From the NCBI GenBank assembly GCA_012729785.1, contig JAAYCL010000035.1, forward strand, positions 1 to 64,000: 64,000 nt of DNA. Reading direction: 5' to 3'. The DNA is from Chlamydiota bacterium. Lineage in GTDB: Bacteria > Auribacterota > Tritonobacteria > UBA1439. Numbering within the stretch: position 1 is the first letter of the stretch; the number at the start of each line of letters is the position of its first letter. A program made the position numbers and the translations under genes. Below are positions 40,459-49,316 of this stretch, piece after piece. A model generated the notes under the pieces. It did no database searches and was not told the origin of the DNA. It saw only the letters and a program-made list of their open reading frames with translations.

Positions 40459-41380
40459 GTCGTCGATTCGGCCCCGCGAGGGCCGTCACGCGCACCTGCA
40501 TTTCCTCCGGGGGAGGGAGAAGGGGCAGCGCCGGCTCGGCGCCTGTGTCGCCATCACGCTCGCGGCGATGGCGGTGGAGTGCGTCGCCGGCATCCTCGCG
40601 GGGAGCCTCGCGCTCGTCAGCGACGCGGGGCACATGCTCACGCACGGCTTCTCCCTGATCGTCAGCTATTTCGCCGTCGCCGTCGCCCGGCGGCCGGCCA
40701 CGGACCGGAGAACCTTCGGTCTGTACCGCGTCGAGATCCTCGCCGCCCTCTTCAACGGGGCGACCCTCCTCGTCATCACCGGCTTCATCGTCTGGTTCGC
40801 GGTGAAGCGGCTCATCGACCCCGTCCCGGTGGCCGGGGGCTGGATGCTGGCGGTGGCCGTCGTCGGCCTCGGGGTCAACGTGGCGACCACGCTCATCCTC
40901 CGGGAATCGGCGCGCGACGATCTCAACGTCCAAAGCGCCTTCGTCCATATGCTCGGCGACCTCTTCTCGTCGGTCGTGGTCAGCGGCGGGGCGCTGGTCA
41001 TCATCCTGACGGGCTGGAACTGGATAGACCCGCTCCTGAGCGTGCTGGTCTGCGCCCTGATCCTCGCCTGGGCGTACCGGCTCATCCGGCAGTCGGTGGA
41101 GATTCTTCTCCAGTCCACGCCGGAGGGGGTGGATATCCCCGCCATCGCCGAACGGCTCTCCCGCGTGGAGGGGGTTCGGCGCGTCCACGACGTGCACGTC
41201 TGGACGATCACGTCGGGGCTTCACTCGATGAGCGGCCACATCGAGATCGACGACATGCCGATCAGCAGGTCGACCGCCATCCTCGACGCCGCGGGGAAAA
41301 TCTTGAAGTCGGAGTTCGGCATCATCCATTACACGATCCAGATCGAGTGCGGGGAGTGCCGGCACAAGATGGAGCACTGA
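40448..41380 (+). CDS. Cation diffusion facilitator (CDF) metal exporter
   Basis: A 310-residue CDF protein with six helices and a C-terminal cytoplasmic ferredoxin-like domain ([24 protein letters not shown]). A His-rich N-terminus (GRHAHLHFL) is typical of ZitB/CzcD. The TM5 site is the usual H167-x3-D171 (HMLGD), but TM2 has H62-x3-H66 (DAGHMLTHG) where Zn exporters normally have HxxxD. This changes the transport site and may alter metal selectivity. It ends 80 bp before copA. Confidence 0.9.
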   Translation: MTDESSIRPREGRHAHLHFLRGREKGQRRLGACVAITLAAMAVECVAGILAGSLALVSDAGHMLTHGFSLIVSYFAVAVARRPATDRRTFGLYRVEILAALFNGATLLVITGFIVWFAVKRLIDPVPVAGGWMLAVAVVGLGVNVATTLILRESARDDLNVQSAFVHMLGDLFSSVVVSGGALVIILTGWNWIDPLLSVLVCALILAWAYRLIRQSVEILLQSTPEGVDIPAIAERLSRVEGVRRVHDVHVWTITSGLHSMSGHIEIDDMPISRSTAILDAAGKILKSEFGIIHYTIQIECGECRHKMEH

Positions 41381-41459
41381 TTCCCTGAACGAGGGATGCG
41401 GCCGGCCGGGAGGCGCCCGATCCCGGGGGATCGAAGATGCGCGAGGGCACGGGGGCGCG

Positions 41460-43682
41460 ATGAGGCGCAGGATACGGATCACGGGGCTCCACTGCGCCTC
41501 CTGCGTGCGAAGGGTCGAGGAGGCGCTCCTCGCCGTCCCCGGGGTCTCGTCGGCGCGCGCGGACCTCGTCTCGCGCGAGGTGACCGTCGACTGCGATCCC
41601 GCCGCCGCGGAGCCCGGCGCCCTCGAGCGGGCGATCGAGGGGGCCGGCTTCGGTGTGCTGCGGGCAGACGGCGGGGGGGAGGAGGCGGCGGAGCGGGAGC
41701 GCCTCCGGGAGACGGCCGGCCTCCGCGCGCGCGTCCTCGTCTCGGCGGCGTTCGCGGTTCCGCTCCTCTGGGTCTCGATGGCGCCGATGGCGGGGATCAG
41801 CCTCCCGCCGTGGATCGCCCGGCACGGCGCGCTCATCCAGTTCATCTTCTGCGTCCCGATCGTCGGGGCGGGTCTCCCGCTCTTCAGGCGGGGGCTCCTC
41901 GCGATCCTCCGCACCGGCCGCGCCACGATGGACACCCTCGTCGCCCTCGGCGCCGGCGCGGCGTTCCTCTTCAGCGTCGCGGAATCCCTCCGCCATCCCG
42001 CGTCGGGCCCGGCGCACGGCGGCGGGCACCTCTACTACGAGACGGCCGGGATGCTCATCGCGTTCATCCTCCTCGGCCGCTGGCTCGAGGCGGCGGCGAG
42101 GGGCAAAACCTCGTCGGCCCTCCGCCTCCTCGTCGGCCGGGAGTCCCGGACCGCGGTCGTGCGCACGGCGGGGGGCGAGACGGCGGTGCCGGTGGAGGAG
42201 GTCGTCCCCGGCGACGTCGTCGTGGTGAGGCCGGGGGAGAAGGTGCCGGTGGACGGCCGGGTAAAGGACGGGGAGTCGTGTATCGACGAGTCGATGGTCA
42301 CGGGGGAGCCGATGCCGGTCCCCAAGCGCCCGGGGGACGAGGTGACGGGAGGCACGATCAACGGCCCGGGCTCGTTCACCTTCGAGGCGACCAGGACGGG
42401 GAGCGACACCTTCCTCGCGCACGTGGTCGCGCTCGTGCGCGAGGCGCAGGCGTCGCGGGCGCCGGTGCAGGAGCTGGCGGATTCTGTCGCGGCGTATTTC
42501 GTCCCCGCGGTCCTCCTCGTCGCCCTCGTCTCGTTCGCGGTCTGGATCGGCGCCGGGCGGGGGCTCGGGTTCGCCCTGACCGTCGCCGTCTCGGTGCTCG
42601 TGGTCGCCTGCCCCTGCGCGCTCGGTCTCGCCACCCCGACGGCGGTCGTCGTGGGCGTCGGGATGGCCGCCGCGCGCGGGATACTGGTCAAGAGCGCCGC
42701 CGCGCTCCAGACCGCCGCCCGCGTGGACACCGTCGTCTTCGACAAGACCGGCACGCTCACCCTCGGCGCGCCCGTCGTCACCGATGTAACGCCGCTCGGC
42801 GGGCGCGGCGCGCAGGAGGTCCTGCGTCTCGCCGCCGTCGCCGAGAAGCGCTCCGAGCACCCGCTCGGCGGCGCGATCGTCGCCGAGGCGCGCGGGCGGG
42901 GGATCGAACCGCCGGATCCTGACTCGTTCGTCTCGCGGGGGGGGCGGGGCGTCGAGGCGTCGTATGGCGGGACCGCCCTGCTCGTCGGGAGCGCGGCGCT
43001 CGCCCGCGAGCGGGGGGTCGACCTGTCGGCGGCGGAGGAGGCGCTCGCCGCGCGCGAGGCGGAGGGGAAGACCGCGGTGCTTCTCGCCGCGGACAACGTC
43101 GCGGCGGGCGTCATCGCCGTCGCCGATACGGTGAAGGAAGGCGCCGCGGAAACGGTTGCGGCGCTCCGGGCGGCGGGGAAGGACGTCGCGATGATCACCG
43201 GCGACAACGCGCGAACCGCCCGCGCGGTCGCGCGGGCGGTCGGGATCGACCGGGTGCTCGCCGGGCTGCTGCCCGCGGAGAAGGCGGAGGAGATCCGGCG
43301 GCTCGGGGCCGCGGGCCGGACGGTCGCGATGGTCGGGGACGGGATCAACGACGCCCCCGCGCTCGCCGCGGCGGGGCTGGGGATCGCGCTCGGCTCGGGG
43401 ACCGACGTGGCGCGGGAGGCGGGGGGGATCGTGCTGGTGAGGGACGATCCGCGCGACGTCGCCGCCGCGCTCGGCCTCGGGAGGCTCGCGATGCGGAAGA
43501 TACGGCAGAACCTCTTCGCCGCGGTGATCTACAACCTCGCGGCGATACCGGTCGCCGCGGGGGTCCTCTACCCGGCCGCGGGCATCCTGCTCCACCCGGC
43601 GCTCGCCGCGGCGGCGATGGCGGCGAGCTCGGTCTCCGTGGTGTCGAACTCGCTGTCGATGCGGCGGGCCTGGAGAAGATGA
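41460..43682 (+). CDS. copA: Copper-translocating P1B-type ATPase
   Basis: A 740-residue heavy-metal ATPase. The N-terminal HMA domain has GLHCASC (C12, C15). The actuator domain shows [14 protein letters not shown], the transmembrane metal motif is [12 protein letters not shown] (CPC), the phosphorylation site DKTGTLT, the HP motif SEHPLGGAI and the hinge [12 protein letters not shown]. The CPC motif plus a single HMA domain indicates Cu(I) export (P1B-1). ATG 41460 fits the HMA start. A CDF transporter lies upstream; no CopZ or CsoR gene is seen nearby. Confidence 0.93.
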   Translation: MRRRIRITGLHCASCVRRVEEALLAVPGVSSARADLVSREVTVDCDPAAAEPGALERAIEGAGFGVLRADGGGEEAAERERLRETAGLRARVLVSAAFAVPLLWVSMAPMAGISLPPWIARHGALIQFIFCVPIVGAGLPLFRRGLLAILRTGRATMDTLVALGAGAAFLFSVAESLRHPASGPAHGGGHLYYETAGMLIAFILLGRWLEAAARGKTSSALRLLVGRESRTAVVRTAGGETAVPVEEVVPGDVVVVRPGEKVPVDGRVKDGESCIDESMVTGEPMPVPKRPGDEVTGGTINGPGSFTFEATRTGSDTFLAHVVALVREAQASRAPVQELADSVAAYFVPAVLLVALVSFAVWIGAGRGLGFALTVAVSVLVVACPCALGLATPTAVVVGVGMAAARGILVKSAAALQTAARVDTVVFDKTGTLTLGAPVVTDVTPLGGRGAQEVLRLAAVAEKRSEHPLGGAIVAEARGRGIEPPDPDSFVSRGGRGVEASYGGTALLVGSAALARERGVDLSAAEEALAAREAEGKTAVLLAADNVAAGVIAVADTVKEGAAETVAALRAAGKDVAMITGDNARTARAVARAVGIDRVLAGLLPAEKAEEIRRLGAAGRTVAMVGDGINDAPALAAAGLGIALGSGTDVAREAGGIVLVRDDPRDVAAALGLGRLAMRKIRQNLFAAVIYNLAAIPVAAGVLYPAAGILLHPALAAAAMAASSVSVVSNSLSMRRAWRR

Positions 43683-43754
43683 CAGGCGGGGCGGGAGGAG
43701 CGGAAAGGAATCCTTCGGGCCCCATGGGTTGTACGGGACCTGGTGCGCGAAGGG

Positions 43755-44567
43755 CTAGAAATCTATCGGCGCGTCGTCGAGGAAAAGACGGTTGATGGCG
43801 GCGTTGCCGGAGGAGTCCACGGCGGCCTCGACGGCGACCCTGCCGCCGCCGCGGGGCCGTTCGAGCTCCCGCGACTTCCCCTCGGGGACGTAGTAGCTCT
43901 CGATGCCGTACTCGACCTCCGCGACGTTCTTCCGCTCGACGGAGGCGATCGTCGCGGAGACGAGGACGCGCTCCTCATCGTTCCCTCTCCATCGGAGATT
44001 CCCCCCGAACGCTTTCTTCTTATCCTTGTCGATACCCCAAAAACGCGGCATCCAAGGCCCCTTCCCGAACCTCACGAACGGCACGTACACCGTGTCCCCC
44101 GGCTTCCAGCCCCTCCCCCGGTGCGCGATCCGCTCCGCATCCCGCACTGCATCCGGATGTTTCTCCAGCCAGCCCTCTTCCGTCACGTCCGCGAACTCCT
44201 TGAGCGCCGTGATCCGCTCCGAGCGCACTCCCTGGACCGTCCCCCGGACGATCACCCTCCCCGCAGACACGGCGGCCGGTTTCTCCACAGACGCGCCATC
44301 GACCTCCCAGACCTTCCCCTTCGGCGCGAGCGCAACGTAGACGATGCTCCCCTGCGCCGGGGTGCGGTCGGAGGGGAACTCGACGGAGGAGATCTTGTAC
44401 CGGAGGCGGGCGTACTCGCCGCGGAACAGGTCGTGCGGGTCGACCGGGGCGGTCTCGAGGAGGACCTTCGTGCCGGTCGAGAGGATGCGGGCGTTCGACC
44501 GGATCATCAGGCAGAGGAAGGCGATCTGGGCCAGGATGCATGCGCAGAAAAGCAGCCGCCGGTTCAT
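43755..44567 (-). CDS. GDYXXLXY-domain membrane-anchored protein
   Basis: A 270-residue protein with one N-terminal transmembrane helix (LLFCACILAQIAFLCLMI) and a periplasmic domain carrying the family motif in DPHDLFRGEYARLRYKIS. The remainder is beta-rich (GSIVYVALAPKG, GDTVYVPFVRFGKGPW). Function is unknown, but the family is regularly encoded with DUF2157 membrane proteins, as here, where the genes overlap by ATGA. It is convergent with copA. Confidence 0.88.
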   Translation of the reverse strand: MNRRLLFCACILAQIAFLCLMIRSNARILSTGTKVLLETAPVDPHDLFRGEYARLRYKISSVEFPSDRTPAQGSIVYVALAPKGKVWEVDGASVEKPAAVSAGRVIVRGTVQGVRSERITALKEFADVTEEGWLEKHPDAVRDAERIAHRGRGWKPGDTVYVPFVRFGKGPWMPRFWGIDKDKKKAFGGNLRWRGNDEERVLVSATIASVERKNVAEVEYGIESYYVPEGKSRELERPRGGGRVAVEAAVDSSGNAAINRLFLDDAPIDF

Positions 44568-45958
44568 GCCTTTCCCCTGATCGTATGGATGATCTTCTTG
44601 CGTTGTCGTTCCATGGAAAACGCCCCCGCGAGGAGGACGGCGCCGGTGGCGATGAAGAACGCCGAGCGCGGGAGGTAGTTCCATCCCCAGTCGCAGTAGC
44701 GGGTGAAGAACTGAAGGGCGAAGAAGGCGAAGCCGAGGTTCACCGCATGCGGCTCCTGCCGCCCGTACCCGAAGGCGATGAGGGCGACGGCGAGGGCGAG
44801 CATCATCGCGTTGGAGAGGAGGCCGGTGGAGACGGAGGAGTCGAGGCCGAGGGAGAGCATCCCCCCCGCCGCGAGGAGGATGAAGGTGAAGAGGAGTTCT
44901 CCGTCGCGCGCGCGCCCCTGCGGCCTCAAACGCACCCGGGAGACGGTGAAGGCGGTTGCGAAGGCGCCGAGGTACAGCGCGCAGAGGACGGCGAGGCACC
45001 GCCAGAACGCGGGAGGGATCGGGCGCGCGATCAGCTTCGCGAGTTCTGACGCCGGCCATCTGAAGCTCATCGTGTAGAGCACAACGAAGAGAACGACGCT
45101 CCCCAGCGCCGTGAATACCCTTCCGAACCGCGCAGCGGACGGCGAGAGGGAGTGCAGGAGGCCGAGCGCGTAGAGGAGGAGGCCGAAGACGAAGTAGGGG
45201 AGGACCATCAGGGGGAAGAGGGTCGAATCGCCGGAAGACCACCAGCGGTGCGCGATCTCCGGCTGCCGGAGGCACCAGGCCAGCGGCCCGGCGCCGAGCC
45301 AGACCGCGATCCCAACGAGACTGACGAACAGGGCGCCCGCCGATCTCTTCCTGTAGCAGAACGGAAAGACGAGCGCCGCCGCCATCGCGAGGTACGGATA
45401 GTTCGGGTAGCCGAAATAGGACGCCTTCCAGACCGCCCACGCCGAGAGGAGGGCGGAGGAGAGCGTGAGGATCGTCTCCATCCCGAGGAGCCACGCGACG
45501 GGGAGGATGCCGAGCGCCCAGTAGAGGAGGCCGTTCTGGTCGCGCGAGGAGATGTTGTAGATCTGCGCCACGAGCCAGATGCCGCCGCCGAAGAGGAGGG
45601 AGCCGAGGAAGAGGAGCGCCGCGCCGAGCCTCGGGAAGCTGCGGTCGTATTTCAGCGAGTAGCCGATGGCGTTCACGGTGAGGATCGTCAGGAAGACGAG
45701 GCCGAGCTTCGTCGGACGGGGGATGAGGCCCCAGTTGGAGGCGATGAGAAGGATGACGCCCGCGCCGAGGAGGAGGGCGCCGATGGTGGATATCGCGGCG
45801 ATGAGCTTGGAGGGGGAGACGCCCCGGCCGATCGAGTCGAGATCGTAGCGATCGGCGATCCGGCGCGCCTGTGCGGGGGTGAGGAGGCCGTCCCGGCTCC
45901 AGGCGGAGAGTTCGTCCTTCAGCCGCGAGAGGAACGCGTTCGATGGTCCGCGGTGCAT
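44564..45958 (-). CDS. DUF2157 polytopic membrane protein
   Basis: A 464-residue protein. The N-terminal soluble segment (LKDELSAWSRDGLLTPAQARRIADRY) is the DUF2157 signature and is followed by about 12 transmembrane helices, starting IAAISTIGALLLGAGVILLI. Function unknown. ATG 45958 follows CCGGAGG, and TATACT about 35 bases upstream is a likely -10; a long in-frame upstream extension is low-complexity and rejected. It forms a two-gene operon with the GDYXXLXY protein. Confidence 0.88.
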   Translation of the reverse strand: MHRGPSNAFLSRLKDELSAWSRDGLLTPAQARRIADRYDLDSIGRGVSPSKLIAAISTIGALLLGAGVILLIASNWGLIPRPTKLGLVFLTILTVNAIGYSLKYDRSFPRLGAALLFLGSLLFGGGIWLVAQIYNISSRDQNGLLYWALGILPVAWLLGMETILTLSSALLSAWAVWKASYFGYPNYPYLAMAAALVFPFCYRKRSAGALFVSLVGIAVWLGAGPLAWCLRQPEIAHRWWSSGDSTLFPLMVLPYFVFGLLLYALGLLHSLSPSAARFGRVFTALGSVVLFVVLYTMSFRWPASELAKLIARPIPPAFWRCLAVLCALYLGAFATAFTVSRVRLRPQGRARDGELLFTFILLAAGGMLSLGLDSSVSTGLLSNAMMLALAVALIAFGYGRQEPHAVNLGFAFFALQFFTRYCDWGWNYLPRSAFFIATGAVLLAGAFSMERQRKKIIHTIRGKA

Positions 45959-46083
45959 GGCGCCTCCGGCGCAGTCCGTATGTACAAGTATACGCGCGGG
46001 CGCACGTGGGGCAAAGGAAACTTGAAAAGGCGAGAAAGGTGAGAAGGGTGTGACGGGGGGGAGGGCGGGAAATGGTGCGTCTC

Positions 46084-46731
46084 TCAGACGCCGGGGCGCG
46101 GGGAGAGGAAGTCGCGGGGCGTCAGCGCGGCCAGTTCCCCCAGCGGCTCCGCCGGCGCCGCCGCGCCCGGCCTGTCGGGGCCGTGCACCGTCCCGTCCCA
46201 GTCGATCCAAATCCGGCGCGGGGGAAGGCGCCACGTCCCCGGCGGAGGGAGGTCGAGAACGGGGCGCGAGGCGCCCAGCCCCCTCAGCACCTTGCCGAAC
46301 GTGTCGAGGTTTTTCGACACGCGCGACGCCTCAGGCGTTTCGCCGGAGACGGGGAGAACGACGAGGCGGTCGGTGCCCGCGGCGACGAGGGCGCAGACGG
46401 CCCCCTCGTCGAGGAGAAGCCCGTTCGTCACCACGCAGACCTCCTTGCCGTACGAGCGGGCGGAAAGGAGCATCCCCCTGAGCCCCGCGTGGAGGAGCGG
46501 GTCGGAGCGGCCCGCGAAGAAGACCCGGCGGGCGTAGGGAAACGTCAGTCGGGCGAGGCGGCGGAACAGTTCGGGGGAGAGGATCGGGGGGGGCGCGCCG
46601 GGGCCCGCGCACTCCACGCAGACCGCGTCGAGCGGCTCGAGGCCGCGCCCGCGCCAGCGGGCGAGCGCGATCTCTGGGTGCCGAAGGCAGAGGCGGATAG
46701 TGTAGAGGCGACTGTTCAGGGATCGCCGCAT
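46084..46731 (-). CDS. Radical-SAM-like protein lacking the cluster motif
   Basis: A 215-residue protein that resembles the partial TIM barrel of radical SAM enzymes: ELFRRLARLTFPYARRVFFAGRSDPLLHAGL and SYGKEVCVVTNGLLLDEG parallel the usual GGEPLLHP and TNG strands. The CxxxCxxC cluster motif is missing; the corresponding strand reads LDAVCVECAGPG, with only two cysteines. It may be an inactive relative or a distinct metalloprotein. The resemblance is from pattern only, so this is a tentative call. GGGGGAGGAG precedes ATG 46731. Confidence 0.45.
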   Translation of the reverse strand: MRRSLNSRLYTIRLCLRHPEIALARWRGRGLEPLDAVCVECAGPGAPPPILSPELFRRLARLTFPYARRVFFAGRSDPLLHAGLRGMLLSARSYGKEVCVVTNGLLLDEGAVCALVAAGTDRLVVLPVSGETPEASRVSKNLDTFGKVLRGLGASRPVLDLPPPGTWRLPPRRIWIDWDGTVHGPDRPGAAAPAEPLGELAALTPRDFLSPRPGV

Positions 46732-46893
46732 CGCTCCTCCCCCACGGAGGATAGCACCGCGGCGAGGGGTGTCAACCCGATAAAGCGACCGGGACCAAGG
46801 CGCCCGGGGGCCTGCGGCGCACGGCGTCCCTGTCGGCCCCGAGCGGGTTGGTTTGTGCCGGGGGATCTCCGAGGGCTGCGCCTCCCGGCATGT
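46732..46893. other. Intergenic spacer with no identifiable feature
   Basis: These 162 bp lie between the radical-SAM-like gene and the sigma-54 activator gene on the minus strand. A -10-like TATCCT (minus strand, about 46757-46752) precedes the radical-SAM-like gene. Nothing else is recognisable. Confidence 0.4.
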
Positions 46894-47964
46894 CTACGGG
46901 GAAGCCCCCCGGCGCTGTTTCCGTTTGGCGGCGGGAGCGGCGAGCTTGTGGGCGGTCATCTTCTTGTAGAGGCCGAATCGGCTCAGGCCGAGCGAGGAGG
47001 CGGTGCGGCTGATATTGCCCCCGCACTCCACGAGGGCGCGCGCGATCAGGTCCCGCTCCAGCGCCCGGAGCCTGCTCCTCAGGGATGTCCCGGGAGCCGA
47101 CGGCGGCGTCCAACCGCCGCGGCGCTGCCGCCTGATCTTCTCCGAGAGGTCCGTCTCGGACACCGCGGCGTCCCCCGGGTGCAGCGCGACGATTCGCGCG
47201 ATCTCGTTTTCGAGCTCCCGCACGTTGCCGGGGTACTCGTACGCGACGAGCAGTTCCATCGCCTCGCGGGTGAACCCCTCCATCCGTTTCCCGGATCTGT
47301 CCGCGTACCGCGAGAGGAAGAACGAGGCGAGGCGCGGGATGTCGCCGCGCCGCTCCCGGAGCGGCGGAACCCGTATCGGGATGACGTTCAGGCGGTAGAA
47401 CAGGTCCTTGCGGAAGTTTCCCTCGGCGACCTCCTCCTCGATGCGGCGGTTGGTTGCGGAGATGATCCGCACGTCCAGCGCGCGCTCGCGCGTGCCGCCG
47501 ACCGGCCGGACGGCGCCGTCCTGGAGGAAGCGGAGGAGCTTTGCCTGCACCGCGGGGGAGCAATCGACGATCTCGTCGAGGAAGACGGTGCCCCTGTCCG
47601 CCATCGCGAGGAGGCCGCGCGTGCTGCGCAGGGCGCCGGTGAACGCGCCGCGCACGTGTCCGAATAGCTCGCTCTCGAGAAGCGGCTCCGGGAGCGCGGC
47701 GCAGTTCTGCGCGATGAAGACGCGCTCTCGTCGCGGGCCGTGGGAGTGGATCGCCCGGGCGATCAGCTCCTTTCCGGTGCCGGTCTCGCCCTCGATGAGG
47801 ACGGCGGAGGTCCCCGCCGCGGCCTTCTCCACGAGACGGAAAAGGTCTCGCATCGCGCCCGTGGTGCCCGCGATGCTCAGGAAGTGGGCCTCGTTGGAGG
47901 GGTGCGTGCGCGCGCGCCTTCCGGCGGAGGGGAACGCCTGGCGGAACGGAGATGAGGCTTTCAC
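46894..47964 (-). CDS. Sigma-54-dependent transcriptional activator without receiver domain
   Basis: About 356 residues from GTG 47964. A roughly 35-residue N-terminal tail leads directly into the AAA+ domain: Walker A GETGTGKE, sigma-54 contact loop GAFTGA (in HVRGAFTGALRS), Walker B GTVFLDEI and arginine region FRKDLFYRLNVIPI. The C-terminal Fis-type HTH is ERDLIARALVECGGNISRTASSLGLSRFGLYKKM. With no receiver, GAF or PAS domain it resembles PspF-like activators controlled by a partner protein. A longer frame reaches 48150 but would start upstream of the promoter at 48082-48110. GAGGA lies 11 bases before the chosen GTG. Confidence 0.85.
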   Translation of the reverse strand: MKASSPFRQAFPSAGRRARTHPSNEAHFLSIAGTTGAMRDLFRLVEKAAAGTSAVLIEGETGTGKELIARAIHSHGPRRERVFIAQNCAALPEPLLESELFGHVRGAFTGALRSTRGLLAMADRGTVFLDEIVDCSPAVQAKLLRFLQDGAVRPVGGTRERALDVRIISATNRRIEEEVAEGNFRKDLFYRLNVIPIRVPPLRERRGDIPRLASFFLSRYADRSGKRMEGFTREAMELLVAYEYPGNVRELENEIARIVALHPGDAAVSETDLSEKIRRQRRGGWTPPSAPGTSLRSRLRALERDLIARALVECGGNISRTASSLGLSRFGLYKKMTAHKLAAPAAKRKQRRGASP

Positions 47965-48081
47965 AGGGCCGTCCTCGCAGGATGGGCCGCCTGATGGAGC
48001 CGCGCGCCATGCTTCGGGAGGGTCGCCGTGGCGAGCGAAACAGGGCACCGTGGCTACAGGCGCACCCACGACAACCGCATA

Positions 48082-48110
48082 TTTATAACCTCCGCCTGCC
48101 GGGAAGTCAA
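48082..48110 (-). promoter_or_regulatory. Near-consensus sigma-70 promoter of the sigma-54 activator gene
   Basis: On the minus strand TTGACT (48110-48105), exactly 17 bp, TATAAA (48087-48082). The transcript would begin near 48075 and carry about 110 bases of leader to GTG 47964. The direct repeats at 48130-48187 lie 20-77 bases upstream of the -35. Confidence 0.7.
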
Positions 48111-48129
48111 GCGAAATCTTGGCAGTGTC

Positions 48130-48187
48130 ATTTAAGATCCAAAAGTGCACACCTTTTCAAGGATTTAAGGTTGAAAAGTGCACACCT
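48130..48187. repeat. Two 25-bp direct repeats with 33-bp period
   Basis: The unit ATTTAAG-N4-AAAAGTGCACACCT occurs at 48130-48154 and again at 48163-48187, differing only in the four central bases. The period of 33 bp is close to three helical turns, so both copies would face the same side of the DNA. GTGCAC within each is palindromic. Placed upstream of a strong promoter, they look like tandem activator or repressor sites. Confidence 0.75.
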
Positions 48188-48530
48188 GGAAAGTGCCATA
48201 ATCCACGCCTCGAAAGCTTGACGGCGAAATCTTGACATGCGTCGGCACCGGCAATGTGTCCCGTCACGTCCACCGTATCGGCACGGCATCCCTGGATTTC
48301 TGAATGACAACCCGCGGGGCGGATGAAGGGGCGCGCGGACTCCCGGACCGGCGGCCGGGCGGCTCCCGGGCCGGCAAATCGACGGCTTCCCCGTCGAATG
48401 GCCGGATCCGGCGGAAGAACCGATGCCGCGCGACGTCCGCCGGTATTCCGACGACGGCCGGCGCGGCGTCCGCCCCCCGCCGTCCATGGAAACGCATCGA
48501 CGGGAGGGTACGATCGCCCGGTGCTGCGTC
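48188..48530. other. Intergenic region without identifiable gene
   Basis: Between the direct repeats and the cmk promoter, no frame on either strand has a recognisable product. An 11-bp sequence GCGAAATCTTG appears at about 48111 and again at about 48224, both next to TTGAC-like hexamers. The significance is unclear. Confidence 0.4.
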
Positions 48531-48560
48531 TTGTGCCCCGCCCGGCGCGTCTGCTACAAT
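48531..48560 (+). promoter_or_regulatory. Candidate cmk promoter
   Basis: TTGTGC (48531-48536), 18 bp, TACAAT (48555-48560). Transcription would start near 48567, leaving a short leader with GGGAGGG before ATG 48590. Confidence 0.55.
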
Positions 48561-48589
48561 GCCGCTCCGTCCCGGGAGGGAACAAGACG

Positions 48590-49276
48590 ATGGACACGCG
48601 GATCAGGATCGCGATCGACGGGCCGGTGGGGTCCGGGAAGAGCACGGTGGCCAAGCGCGTGGCGCGCGCGATGGGGTACACCTATATCGACACGGGAGCG
48701 ATGTACCGCGCCCTCGCCCTGAAGGCGAAGCGAAAAGGGATTTCGTGGGACGACGCGGACGGGATGACGGCGCTCGCCCGCTCGACATCGGTCGCGCTCG
48801 AACCCGCCGGGGCGGAGGACGAGACGAGCGTGGTCCGCCTCGACGGGGAGGATGTGTCGCGGGCCATCCGCGAGACGGAGATCGGCGGCGGGGCGTCGAG
48901 GATCGGAACCATCCCCGGCGTGCGCCGAGCCCTCGTCGAGATGCAGCGCACAATGGCGACGGCGGGCGGCGTGGTGATGGAGGGGCGCGACATCGGCACC
49001 GTCGTCCTCCCGGACGCGGAGCTGAAGATATTCCTCTCCGGATCCGTCGAGGAGAGGGCGCGCAGGCGGTTCCTCGAACTCCAAGGCAAGGGCAAGACGC
49101 CGGTGATGGCCGAGGTGATCGAGGAGGTCAGGGCGCGCGACCACCAGGATTCGACCCGCGCCGACAGCCCCCTGAAGAAGGCCGACGACGGCGTCGAGGT
49201 GGACACGACGGCGATGACGCGGGAGCAGGTGGTCGAGGAGATCGTGCACAAGGCGCGGGATCGCGCCCGCGCCTGA
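48590..49276 (+). CDS. cmk: Cytidylate kinase
   Basis: A 228-residue enzyme that phosphorylates CMP and dCMP. Walker A is IDGPVGSGKST (9-19), the NMP-binding segment YIDTGAMYRALAL follows, and VVMEGRDIGTVVLPDAELKIFLSGSVEERARRR (broken over two structural elements) is the family signature. The ending DSTRADSPLKKADDGVEVDTT also fits. Length is normal. Confidence 0.95.
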   Translation: MDTRIRIAIDGPVGSGKSTVAKRVARAMGYTYIDTGAMYRALALKAKRKGISWDDADGMTALARSTSVALEPAGAEDETSVVRLDGEDVSRAIRETEIGGGASRIGTIPGVRRALVEMQRTMATAGGVVMEGRDIGTVVLPDAELKIFLSGSVEERARRRFLELQGKGKTPVMAEVIEEVRARDHQDSTRADSPLKKADDGVEVDTTAMTREQVVEEIVHKARDRARA

Positions 49277-49316
49277 ACGGCGCCGCGGCGCACCTCCGCG
49301 TTCCCCGTCCCCGCCC

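Noticed and set aside
41322-43595. Minus-strand open frame of about 750 codons opposite copA
   Set aside because: copA on the plus strand has all P-type ATPase motifs; the antisense translation has no domain.
43690-43750. Rho-independent terminator between copA and the GDYXXLXY gene
   Set aside because: Only small inverted segments are present with no stable stem followed by a T run.
46894-48150. Longer version of the sigma-54 activator starting at 48150
   Set aside because: It would begin inside the direct repeats and upstream of the sigma-70 promoter at 48082-48110. The extra residues have no domain, whereas GTG 47964 has an upstream GAGGA.
48130-48187. CRISPR-like repeat array
   Set aside because: Only two copies exist, the gap between them is 8 bp, and no cas genes are present.
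48170-48195. Sigma-54 promoter (TGGCAC on the minus strand)
   Set aside because: TGGCAC is present but the GC of the -12 element is not at the required spacing.
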